64,000 nucleotides of DNA from Brachynemurus nebulosus (taxonomy: Eukaryota > Arthropoda > Insecta > Neuroptera > Myrmeleontidae), in assembly GCA_035578155.1 (NCBI GenBank), contig JAPWDM010000004.1:59264792-59328791 (forward strand), written 5' to 3'. Below, in pieces: positions 23,898 to 34,544 of this stretch. The notes below the pieces were generated by a model that made no database searches, was not told where the DNA came from, and saw only the letters and a list, made by a program, of their open reading frames with translations. The translations under genes and the position numbers were made by a program. The number at the start of each line of letters is the position of its first letter. Within the stretch, counting starts at the first letter, position 1.

Positions 23898-24441
23898 ACC
23901 TATACACAAATATTTGAAATAGAAATAGAAACAAATTATTGAACATATAAACCGACAAATAAGAAGAGAAAATAGAAGAAAATAAAAAAAAAAAATTTAG
24001 CCCCCCCAATGTTTTAACACTTGGCTCTAAGGTACTTTTTGAACCTTGACAACGATCACACAAATGATGACGATAAATATACAGAAAATCTTTAAAGATT
24101 CGTATTCACAATACATAAATGAAGTAGTATATTTACTTTGATGAGGATATGTCCGAGAAAACTCCGTTTCAGATGAAAAGTATGGCAGCAAAGAAAATTA
24201 CTTCGGCATTATCGAAACACATTTAAGGATATGTACCTACACCATAAGGCTCAGATGAACTTCACATTACTAACGTCGTTTGGTCAAAATTTTAGCTTTG
24301 TAACTGTTGACATTCAAAAGATAATGCAGAAACATGGTTTTAACAATTTACCATTTAGCCCCAGTCTCCCTTATAATACATTAAAGTGGCAATATCGTTA
24401 CTAATTTACCAGTTTCACTTTACCAAAAGAATATATTCTAT

Positions 24442-24575
24442 AATAAGTTTTAGAAATAACGACGACCTGCTAATTTTAAATCAAATAAGTCATCAAAAAC
24501 TTCAATTCTGATTTGAAGTTTTTGATAACTATTTGATATGAAATTTGAAGATTGTCGTTATTTCTAAAAATTCCT
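24442..24575. repeat. Long hairpin, arms of about 55 bp
   Basis: The AAATAACGACGA word on the left pairs with TCGTTATTTC on the right, and the centre TCAAAAACTTCAA/TTGAAGTTTTTGA is perfect. It lies just outside the right terminal repeat at 24371. It may be a tiny foldback element; the size would also suit a small-RNA precursor, without other support. Confidence 0.6.
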
Positions 24576-25459
24576 ATAGTTTTGCCTGCAATTGGAACAA
24601 AATTTGGACATATTCTATAATTATAGAAATATTTATATTACAAAATTAAAAGTCACCTAAATATTAATTTTAATTTAAAATGCTATGAAAACCTCCTGAG
24701 ACATTTTTGCTTATATTTTATTGCTATCATTATTACTATAACAAAAATTTATAAAATCTCTTTATTTAGCAGAAACGGTTCCGTTGGCATATTTAATATT
24801 AAAAAAGCTCACCTAAGGATAATAAATTTTTATCAGTCTTTTAAATATTTATTTATGGGAAATAAAAAATACAATATTAATGTACATTATTTAAATAAAA
24901 ATAAGAACCAAAAACTTCCTGATGATCATGTATGGTTGTCTCTTTGAAACATCATCAACATTTTAATATATTATGCAAAGTAATAAAAAGAATTACGACA
25001 TTGTGCTAATTTATATTTGGAATATTTGAGTTCTGTTTGAACGAAGAAAAAGATACACCGGTTCCTCAATTTACACGAATATCGGTTCCACGATGATTCA
25101 ATTTACACGAATAAAAATAGTTTAAATTGAATCTGTCATTATAAGAGGAAAAATAATGGACGAATATGTTGAAATTTACATATTTAAATTTTAAAAACAT
25201 CGTTATTTTCTATATCGATGCTTTTCGAAAACGAAAAGTAAGTTTTGACACTCCCAATATGTTCGCTTAAGTCTTCAAAAATTTCGTTATTTTCGAGCTA
25301 CGATATACACCCTCTACAAGATATTTATGATTAAAAGTTTAAGATTACAAAAATTAACGAAAAGTGATTTCTGAACGTACTATCAACTCTAGCAATTACG
25401 GTACATAATTCTGGCGCAGTCTGTATATGTACAAATGTCGGAATTTAGGCTATTATACA

Positions 25460-25559
25460 TATAGACCGAGCGTTGACCGTCAAAAGTCTTACGTCATAAA
25501 ACACAAGAAAATTTCTGTTAGAAAATTAAAGATTAGCAAAAAAGTAACACAATGCACTA
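25460..25559 (+). repeat. Left 100-bp terminal inverted repeat
   Basis: Identical to the reverse complement of 36540-36639 over its full length. Homology stops sharply at 25559, where the inner sequences differ. Confidence 0.9.
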
Positions 25560-25826
25560 GGGTTGCCTAATCCAAACTGGGCAATAAGGTCAAAAATTTA
25601 ACAGTTTTATCAAGCTTTGACAGTTTTCTTAATTTATGAAATACAAAGGAAAAATAATCAAAAATGTAGTAGATTACTATAGCAATTATTCAATTTAATT
25701 GATTTAAAAAAAAAAAAATACAATTTAGTAATTTATTTTTTTACCTATAACTACATACAGATAAATATTTTTACATCTTTGATTTCCTTATGATTTTATA
25801 GTCACAATAGGTTTGTATATAGGAAT

Positions 25827-25993
25827 GTAAATATATATACAAAATGATTCACACCAACAGTTGATTAAAATTTTACAGTATATACGAATAATTATAGCAC
25901 ATTTTTCAAATTTTATTTCTACGGGTTTTCAGCTGTGAATATTTTAAATTAAATATTTATGATTTTTATCGTTTCCTATCACACCAAAAGTAA
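25827..25993 (+). repeat. Inner inverted repeat, left copy
   Basis: About 165 bp matching the reverse complement of 32686-32851 with few differences, both bounded by GTAA. The two copies flank the transposase-like gene at about 0.8 kb on each side. They may be sub-terminal repeats or the ends of an older, smaller element. Confidence 0.75.
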
Positions 25994-26818
25994 TAAAAAA
26001 AACTGCAAATTCGCTAAAAAAAAAAGATAATTGAATTTTCTTATTTACTTAAATAAATTATTTTTAAATTATACTAGTAATTCCAGTTTTTTACTACTAA
26101 TTACATTCATAATTGCAGCTTTTCCAAAATGGTAAATCTCTATGTTATATTTGTACTATTTGTACTGTAGAATTTACCTATAGGTTTCACATAAAAAAAA
26201 TTCCATGCAGATTTGGGCATTCTTTGTTAAATTTGCAAAGCGAACAAGGTGTAAAATATTTTAAAAATTTGACTTCCTTCTGCGTGGAAGGCTCCTGATC
26301 AGAACGTTCGTTTCCAAATTAATTTTCATTTTAACGAATAATTGCTAGTTTCAAGTATTCATAATGAAGTTTGATTTTTTCTTTTTAATCAAAAGACAGG
26401 GGCGCCCAGGGGCACTTAGGGTAAATCTGGCCTTGACTCAAATATTCATAGAATTATAAAAGCACTACGTTAGTAGCAGCCAAAATAGGATTTCAGTCAG
26501 AAGAAAAAATTTAATTCTTTTTTGAAGTTAAATTGGTACTAAGTACTAATATTACACCACGTTTCACTTTAAAACAACCGCGTACTGCTTACTTACGTTA
26601 TCGAATACATAAAGAAACTTTTTAATATGTAACTTGATAAGGCTTGTACTTTGTTTTAAATAAGAGAAGGTTGCCACGTTTTACCTGGCCGAAATACTAA
26701 GCAACATCATTTTAAAAGTATGAGTCGTTTGTTGATATTTAAATAAATACCCATTTTGAAGCGCTTAATTCATTCCAAGTATCATATTGTGTCAGTTATA
26801 GAACTTTTTATTAGAAAA

Positions 26819-27052
26819 ATGATTAATTGCTTTTTATGCGATAAAGTGAAAAATGTTAAAACATTTTCTGAGGACATTCGTAATAGGTGTATTGACATGA
26901 TTAAATTCAGGAAAAAGAAAGGATTTAAATATGGTAATCTTCAACTCTCTTTAAACTCTATAAATGTTGGATATCACGTTAATTGTTATAAGAAGTTAAC
27001 AGCTTTAAAAGGACGATATAAAGAAGAATTTGGCTTACTGTTTGAAAAAAGA
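26819..27052 (+). CDS. Transposase-like gene, exon 1 (first zinc-finger-like module)
   Basis: ATG at 26819 is chosen because the upstream frame has no other ATG and the protein then starts MINCFLC. The 78-codon exon contains C4-x2-C7 and H53-x2-C56, a C2HC-type zinc-binding pattern, in a Lys-rich protein. It ends at a donor AAAAGA|GTAAGTAAG (GT at 27053), phase 0. The intron (27053-27369) contains a long (TA)n array and ends TTTTTCATATAG. The exon belongs with the downstream frames to one protein. DNA binding at transposon ends is an inference from the motif and the context. Confidence 0.65.
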
Positions 27053-27369
<317 letters not shown>

Positions 27370-28921
27370 GACTTAACAGAAATTACCGTGCCAGTACCAA
27401 GTCTTTCAACATTACATTTAAGTAATGAAGATCAGTCTACGCTAGATTCACCAACATTAGTTTTGGAAATGGGACAGTCTGACGAAACACGTATACCAGC
27501 ATTAGAACAACCTATTTCGTTAATGAATTGTTGCAAAATTTGTATTTTTTGTTCTAATTATGTAAAAAAAAATAGGACAACGTAGACATTTCCCATCAGC
27601 TTGTAATTCGATTGATACGTATACTGCAGTTCAATTCTACGCTTATATTTTATATGATTTAGACATGATAGAAAAGTTAAAAAACAGTAACAATTTTTTT
27701 TACCATGGTGTGTGTAGAACTGAATATCAGAGGAAGTCTGAAAAAATACTAGGAAATGAAAGACTTAACAGTAACTGGCTTCAATTGCGTTCTATTCATA
27801 AACAAGCTTTTGAAGATTTAAGTGTGTTTATTAATGATAAAATAATAGAAGCACAAAATATATATTATTTACAAGACTTATATTTAAAGTACAAAATTTT
27901 ATTGTTAGAAATAGCGGAGGGTGAATATTCTGAATCCGATTTTATCAATTACACTGCTCAACATCTACAAGATAAAATTTTAAGAAAATTTAATGATAAA
28001 GTTGTTATAAGCGTTTCTGATACAACTCATGATAAGAAAATTGTTTATAAGAAAGGGGTTGATTTAAATACTCTTCTGACAGATTCGCTATTGAACAAAA
28101 TGAGTGAGACCAATAAGTACGAAAATGTTGCATATCAGTTAAGAAAAAAAATAAAATTAATGGAAAAGAAACAATTTTCCCAAAAATTTAATGTAGAAAA
28201 TATTCTCGAGGAAGAAGCTGAAATTCCTGATCTTTCATTTAATTTTATTTCTAATTTAATTCAGGGTTCGGATATTAGGCGCAAAAATTCAGCGGACGAT
28301 TATGTCAGAATAAAGTCCTTGTGCCAGGACATAATATATGTTATATCCAAAGGACGTATCAGACCGGCCAAACACATGATGTTAGGTTTGGCAATAAAAT
28401 CACTGACAAACAGTAGAAAAGTTCTAACAATATTAAATAAGTTCGGTCATACTATCGGGTACACAGCCGCAGAAGAACTTGAAACGGGGATGACCTACAC
28501 CGCCTATGAAAATAACAAACTAATTCCAGCCGGCATACGTCCCTTAAAACAGCTCAGTACTCATTTGGCTTTTGACAATTATGATCGTTTTGTTGAGACT
28601 TTGAATGGTAAAAACACGCTACATGACACCGTAGGAATTATTTATCAGTTTTGCCCTAAAAATTATGACGTAGAAAATTCACCCAATATAGAGACAAGTA
28701 GCTCTAAGGATTCATCGGACACAGTTGAAGAACATACGCCACGGAAAAGACGACGGTTTGAAGTAATTCCGCGAGAAATACAGTTATATTGTAAGAAACC
28801 TTCTGCTCAAACCACTTTAACGTCATTGAATATTATTGATACTGTCATCGAGGATTGCACAATCCGTAAAAAAATTCTGCTGATAAAGATTTTCTATGGG
28901 CCATGTCAATGTCTCTTTTAA
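27370..28921 (+). pseudogene. Transposase-like gene, exon 2 part A (second zinc module and conserved central region)
   Basis: The exon opens at 27370 with DLTEITVPVP, then a Ser/Thr/Glu-rich linker and a second metal-binding set: C-x2-C near 27535 (KICIFC) and H-x2-C near 27710 (FYHGVC). A one-base indel in a run of nine A (about 27563-27571) breaks the frame between them; the main frame then runs 27665-28921. It contains blocks VRIKSLCQDIIYVISKGRI, KSLTNSRKVLTILNKFGHTI and AFDNYDRFVETLNGKNTLHD, which I recall as conserved in a widespread uncharacterised animal protein family. A basic RKRRRF patch precedes the end. A second indel in an A-run (28879-28885) shifts the frame; homology continues in the 28903 ORF. 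Confidence 0.65.
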
Positions 28922-30228
28922 AGTCAGCTCCCATGTGGATAGGATTTAACTGTCAACTAAGTTTAGAAAATACTGAACATCAAATTATTGATTATCTACC
29001 GCAAATTAATTTGTCTCCGACATCATATAGTGTGGTACATGAAACAATGCTTTATGCTCAAAAAATTGCTAAAGAATGTAATCAACAACAAATTATCGTC
29101 ACTTATGATTTAGCCATTGCCAAAATGGCAATGCAAATTAAAATGACAGAAACACCTAAATTTGAGAATATTTTTATAAATTTTGGTGCTTTTCATATTC
29201 AAATGGCATTTTTTAAAGCAGTAGGAAACTACATAGATGGATGTGGAAGTTCTGACATACTTGTACAAGCCAGTGTTTTAGCAGAAGGTTCAGTCAATGG
29301 CTTCCTTAGCGGTAAACATTTTAACCGATGTAAAAGGATTCATCCTTTACTTTCAGGAGCACTTCAAATGTTACATTTTGAGCAATTTGTGCTAGAAAAT
29401 AATATTGACGTTGGTCTCATAAGTGGCGAATTAGAAAATCTAAAAAAAAATCCTATCAATTACGAAAATTTAAGTATATCCGAAACACTGCGTAATATAT
29501 TGAACAAATATGAAATATTTGCAGAAGAAACTCGGCTTGGTAATCGTGGTAAAACTGCTCGGTATTATATTCAGTATATTGAGTTTATTAATACTTATTT
29601 TAGATTTACCCGTAGTATTAGAACAAGTGACTTTAACTTGTATTTAGTTTCTTTATTTGATATTGCTAATTTATTTTTTTCTTTTAATCTACCTAACTAC
29701 GCTTGGTGGATCTTAAAATACTTTTGTAATTTAATTGAATTAAGATTTAGTAACTCGGAGCTCTTGGATGATTTTATTAAAGGCGCTTTTGGTGTTAAAA
29801 GAACGCAGAAAAAATTTTCGAGAATTCCAGTTGACCTAACATTGGAACAAACTATCAATGCAGATGCTGCAAGTTCTTTAACAGGTCTCACTCATTTTAG
29901 TAATTCTTTATCAGCTAGACAACGTTGGGCATTAAGCCATAGTATGCGAACAAAATTAATATCACGCTTACTCGAAGAATTAGAAATGACAAGTGAAGAC
30001 GATACTACCCGTGAGTTACAAAACCATCGAATTGTTCAAGATAGAAATGCTCGAGACAATATTATTGCTAAAATAAAAGAAAATATAAACCCGTTTGATA
30101 ACAGTAATACGGATCCTGAATATATATATATATATAACATTTCAACCGGTAGAGCAGTGTCCAATGAAACGGCATCTTTTCTTCTGAACGTAAATGACTT
30201 CGGCAATATGAAAAAAGACAATTTATAG
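28903..30228 (+). pseudogene. Transposase-like gene, part B (middle domain)
   Basis: This frame overlaps part A by 19 bases and continues the same protein after the frameshift at 28885. Conserved-looking blocks are IIVTYDLAIAKMAMQI, FINFGAFHIQMAFFKAVGNYI, GSVNGFLSGKHFNRCKRIHP and later SSLTGLTHFSNSLSARQRW. A TYD / GxFH / GKHF series could be remains of an RNase-H-fold catalytic core, but I cannot verify this by eye. The frame ends at TAG 30226-30228; the same frame remains open for about 25 more codons. It lies fully inside the 100-bp terminal repeats. Confidence 0.6.
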
Positions 30229-31846
30229 AGTAGTGCAATACTGACGCATCAAAAAGCTATTTCTCGTCACAAAATTCAAAATTTTATGGCAGAATGTGTC
30301 AAAAAAAAATGTAACAAGTACGGATGGGACAAAGAAAGTACAACTTAAGATGGAACGTGATATTTTTGGCCGTTTATTAGCCATTACGTTGGGAAAAAAA
30401 ATCGATATGGCCCGGTGTCTTTCTTATCCGTTATCACCTGCACCACCAGCTTTATGCCATAGCACAGGAGAAATGTTTAAAACTGATAAATCTAAACTGG
30501 CAAAAAAAATAAAATCATTCGTTGAACCATCAGTACCAACTAACATTAATATTGAAATAATAGACGGATTTTTCTTTCTGCATAAATTAGGCCCATCACT
30601 ACCAAATAGATTTGACAAATTAGCCGAGTTTATTCTCAAAAAAATTTGTTCTAATAAGGCATCCGAAATTCATATAATCTTCGATAGGTACCTTGTTCCT
30701 TCTATTAAAGATACTGGACGCAATAAGAGATATGAAACTGATAGACCATACAAAATAGTTGGACCATCAAAAACAAGACCCAGTGACTTCATTAAAAGTC
30801 TAAAAAACAAAAAATTCAAAGAATCTCTAATTAAATTTTTATCCGAGCAATGGCAGAATGATGAACTGGCATCAATATTAGGTAACAAAAAAGTTTTAAT
30901 AACTGTCGACGAAAAGTGTTTTTCATTTGTTGTAAAAGGTAATAGTATTGAAAAAAATGAAGAATCTAACTTTGAGTGTGACCATGAAGAAGCAGATACT
31001 CGTATTATCTATCACATGTCTCATTGCAAAATCGGTAGTAAAATAGTGATAACAGCCGTAGATACTGACATTCTTATAATATTGTTAGGTAACATACAAA
31101 AATTTATAGGATTTTCAATTTGGTTATGCTACAGTACAAAATCTAATGTTGATATTAATTATATTAATTGCATAGACTTAGCAGAAAAACTTGGAAATGA
31201 TATCTGTCGGTCTTTACCAGCCTTTCATGCATTCACTGGTTGCGATTATACAGCAAGTTTTTACCGGAAAGGCAAGACAAAAGGTTTCCAACTACTTCAA
31301 AAATCTAAAAACACACAAAATGTCTTCACGTTACTAAAAGAACCAACTGATGTTGATGACGACTATAAAATGAAAGTGATTCAAGAGTTTACTTGTCAGT
31401 TGTATGGCATTTCCCATTGTTATGATGTAAACCTAGCGCGGCTACTGATTTTTCAAAATAAATTTTCAAAGGACATTAATTCGAAACAGTTCCTAAGTAA
31501 CATAAAAAATTTCGATTCTTGCCAAATTCCTTCCTGTTGGAATTCATTAAAACAGAAAGTTTTAAGAACTATTTACGTCACATCAATGTGGCAACACGCA
31601 ACCGAAAAAAAGTGTATAAAACTTGACTTTGAGCAGTGTGGTTGGAGACTCAAGGGAAATATGTTACAACCGCGGTGGTTTGAAGGCGATCCAACACCAT
31701 TATCAGTGGATGATATTCTTCTTCACGAGAATGACAATAATGACGATGATAATTTAGAACTTGCTGATTTAAATTATGATGACGATCAGAAAGGCATGAC
31801 AGAAAGGCTAAAAGTACGAATTTCAATATTGTCGGAAAATCAATAA
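30229..31846 (+). pseudogene. Transposase-like gene, part C (FEN/XPG-like nuclease domain)
   Basis: After the TAG and a third indel in an A-run (30301-30309), the frame is open to TAA at 31846 (about 515 codons). The order of motifs follows the FEN1/XPG 5'-nuclease fold: IIDGFFFLHKL, then IHIIFDRY, HEEADTRIIYH (XPG-I acidic cluster), AVDTDILIILLG, and AFHAFTGCDYTASF followed by RKGK (helix-hairpin-helix region). Acidic residues needed for metal binding are present. The C-terminus is very acidic (NDNNDDDN). AATAAA overlaps the stop (31842) and recurs at 31853. This domain is what suggests an Academ-type transposase. The GTG-start ORF at 30296 is an artefact of the frameshift. Confidence 0.7.
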
Positions 31847-32421
31847 AAACTTAATAAAACTGAAAAAATTTATTGAAAAGGAAAACAAAAAAAAATTTGG
31901 ATTTATTCTTAACAAATTGTATAAAAAAATTACAATAGTGCAGTACAATATCATTATTGCAAAGGTTTAATTAGACTTCAAGTTTAAAAAATCAAATATT
32001 ATGGAAGTAAAATCAGTATATATGCATGAAATTTTTTATATATAACTATTGAGATAACAAACTTAGCGCTTTCAGCTTTTAACATATTTTATATTATTGG
32101 CAATAAGTACTTAGATAGATACTTACATTTTCCACTAATAAACGCCAATTTGTAAATTTTGGGTCTTACAGCCTTTCTATCGGTCTTCAATTTATTCTAT
32201 ATGTAATTTCATTTTACGCCAGTTAATATTTTAAAGTTTAAATATTCAAAAAGACCAGCATATAGGTAAATAAAAATATCTGATTTTCGAAATATGGTGT
32301 TGTGTTTCAAAAATTAATTTCGAAATCATCCTAAGTCGTTTCTTGCTAACAAAGTATATAAAAATAATAAATACCTAAGTAGAGTTAAAATGAAACAAAC
32401 TGTGGCAAATATGCCTAATTA

Positions 32422-32658
32422 CATAGGAAACTCTCATTACGCAATCCACTGGGACCGAATTGCTAAATGTGAAAGTCAAAGATCACGGGTGTCAATGTTT
32501 CTGATTTATATATTTGTATGATTTACTGTTACAAACTATTACTTAGACACTAACACATTCAAACATATTTGCTTTAAAACACGGAGAGGTGCCATTATAC
32601 ACATCTTGTGCGCGACGAAATTGCTAAATGGGAGCGTGCGATATGGGAGTTTCCTATG
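32422..32658. mobile_element. 237-bp MITE with an empty-site control next door
   Basis: The inverted ends CATAGGAAACTCTCAT / CATAGGAAACTCCCAT are flanked by TA (32420-32421 and 32659-32660). The second unit of the tandem duplication (33056-33066) shows the same site without insert and with a single TA, proving the ends and the TA duplication. It is Tc1/mariner-like by target only. Confidence 0.85.
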
Positions 32659-32685
32659 TATTTTGAATACGTTTAATATAATCGC

Positions 32686-32851
32686 TTACTTTTGGTGTGA
32701 TAGGAGACGATAAAAATCATAAATATTTAATTTAAAATATTCACAGCCAAAAACCCGTAGAAATAAAATTTGAAAAATGTGCTATAATTATTCGTATATA
32801 CTGTAAAATTTTAATCAACTGTTGGTGTGAATCATTTTGTATATATGTTAC
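32686..32851 (-). repeat. Inner inverted repeat, right copy
   Basis: Reverse-complement partner of 25827-25993. A further direct copy lies in the second tandem unit (about 33085-33240), slightly shortened. Confidence 0.75.
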
Positions 32852-32889
32852 GCTCAAAGATCGAAATCGCTCATTGAGCGAAAAAAAAC

Positions 32890-33364
32890 GACCACAGCGC
32901 GTTGTGGTCACTTAAAATCATCCACAACGCGAAATTCGTGTTGTGGCACTTGCAAAAACAGCCACAACGCGTTGTGGCTAACTCAAAAAGACTACAACGC
33001 GAAATTCCTAAATACCTAAGTAGAGTTAAAATGAAACAAACTGTGGCAAATATGCCTAATTATTTTGAATACGTTTAATATAATCGCTTACTTTTGGTGT
33101 GATAGGAAACGATAAAAATCATAAATATCACAGCCGAAAACCCGTAGAAATAAAATTTGAAAAATGCGCTATAATTGTTCGTATATACTGTAAAATTTTA
33201 ATCAACTGTTGATGTGAATCATTTTGTATATATGTTACGCTCAAAGATCGAAATCGCTCATTGAGCGAAAAAAACGACCACAACGCGTTGTGGTCACTTA
33301 AAATCATCCACAACGCGAAATTCGTGTTGTGGTACTTGTAAAAACAGCCACAACGCGTTGTGGC
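32890..33364. repeat. Array of CCACAACGCGTTGTGG-type palindromes
   Basis: Palindromes at 32890-32909, 32922-32946, 32961-32978 and again at 33276-33295, 33308-33332, 33347-33364 share the core ACAACGCGTTGT or a split form of it. A CGCTCATTGAGCG palindrome precedes each trio (32867, 33254). The CG-rich repeated sites stand out in AT-rich DNA and resemble protein-binding sites near transposon ends. Confidence 0.7.
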
Positions 33365-33577
33365 TAACTCAAAAAGACTACAACGCGAAAACTAACTCAA
33401 AAAGACTACAACGTGGTCATTTAAAAAAGCAACAACGCGTTCTGGACGATAAGTTGATGCAATCGTGGTACGACGGACAGGTTGTTATTTGTTAACTGGC
33501 GCATTGCAACCAAATACCGTTGAATTTGTATTCATTGTTGACTGTTATTTTCAAGTGTGAATATCAGTGCGCAAATC

Positions 33578-33895
33578 ATGGCAAATAAAAGGAATATATT
33601 TTATGATAAATTGAATGAATTTATGAAGACAAATACCGATCGCAGTTTTTTCATTAGTAATGAACGACACGAGACGTTACTTCAAGAAACAAAAGAGACT
33701 CTCAAAACAGTATCGTCGTTTTAAACGATATGTCTTAAAAATTAGTGACACTGAAATATTGACTGAATATGGATCTGTATATTGTATTTGTGATTCAAAA
33801 ATTCGTTACTTTTGTAAGGGCTAAGGCTGATGAACCCTTTAACATTTTTGAAAAAGCACATATTAACATCGGACACAAGCAAACACAAGGTTTTT
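33578..33895 (+). pseudogene. KRBA2/Ginger-like integrase N-terminal remnant
   Basis: ATG at 33578 starts MANKRNIFYDKLNEF; a frameshift near 33665-33690 moves to a frame containing KQYRRFKRYVLKISDTEIL, and after a stop near 33823 another piece reads FNIFEKAHINIGH. I recall this order (RNxFYxKL, ISxExHxxLL, QYRRLKRYDVL, then the first His pair of the H2C2 zinc-binding domain) from insect 'KRAB-A domain-containing protein 2-like' integrases related to Ginger transposons and Gypsy integrases. The catalytic DDE core is missing, so the copy is truncated and dead. It lies inside the 11.2-kb element, downstream of the palindrome array, which could be its former end. Confidence 0.55.
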
Positions 33896-34070
33896 TTTAT
33901 TTTTTAAAATAATTATTGACACTGCCCAGTAACTTGAAACTGTATTAGAACTTTTACTTAAATTTTCTCTGCTATTATGCTGAAAATCATTGAATCGCCC
34001 ATTGTTTGATTTTAAAAATTTAAATTATAACCCTAATGTTTGTTAATTAAGTTTTTAATAAAAGAGTTAG

Positions 34071-34258
34071 CAAAAGCAAACTAAAACGATGGAAACAGGA
34101 TGAAACAGAGAAAAAAAAGTTAACAAAAAGTAAAGGAGTCGGAGGCATCAAACATTTTTGTTTAACTTAGTACAACATGTATGTCTTCGACTGCTTTACT
34201 TTTTTGTTCCTTTTTTTCTCTATTTCATTTTGTTTCCATCGTTTTAGTTTGCTTTTTG
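34071..34258. repeat. 188-bp palindromic element
   Basis: Arms of about 65-80 bp pair almost throughout (GCAAAAGCAAACTAAAACGA left, its inverse right). Pairing continues into GAGTCGGAGGCAT/ATGTCTTCGACTG around a loop of about 35 bases. Confidence 0.7.
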
Positions 34259-34544
34259 CGCAGTTGAGGTTTTTGATTTTTTAATTACCTTTTTTATTTA
34301 GGTCTGCTTAGTGTTGCTTAATTATTTAGAAGAAAAAATATATAGGTACGCATACGAGATTACAGCGGTTGGCAGCCTAAATTGCCACGAATTTGGCATT
34401 AAAAAATTTTTTTGTCATAAAATAGCTTTTGTCCGCGACTTCCTTCGTGTGAACTTGTTGTGGGTTGACTAGTTTTACATACTATATCATTATCAATTCC
34501 ACTCAGATGAATTCTTAAACATCAGCTGGTTTTCATATAAACTT

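Larger units (their letters stand above)
13818..24371. mobile_element. Inverted terminal pair with TA flanks enclosing 10.5 kb
   Basis: The left end from 13818 (GGGGAGACTGGGGCTAAATG, continuing GTAAATT) is matched in inverse orientation at 24345-24371 with one difference. TA flanks both (13816-13817 and 24372-24373). The left end is followed by further GGGGCTAAATG-type words near 14090-14110. The interior is dominated by other insertions. It could be one Tc1/mariner/pogo-type element greatly swollen by nested insertions, or two solo ends of the same family. Confidence 0.45.
32368..33410. repeat. Tandem duplication of about 400 bp
   Basis: Unit 1 starts at 32368 and unit 2 at 33009, both with TAAATACCTAAGTAGAG. 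They are collinear apart from the 237-bp MITE present only in unit 1 and a few small gaps. Each unit contains the inner inverted repeat seen near 25827 and the same trio of CG-rich palindromes. Confidence 0.85.

Noticed and set aside
23440..24063. Leu/Val/Gly-rich ORFs on both strands
   Set aside because: They are translations of the AAGACC hexamer inside a hAT MITE.
28903..31846. Three separate genes in 27.6-31.8 kb
   Set aside because: Frame changes occur at A-runs and coding similarity continues directly in the next frame, so one gene is the simpler reading.
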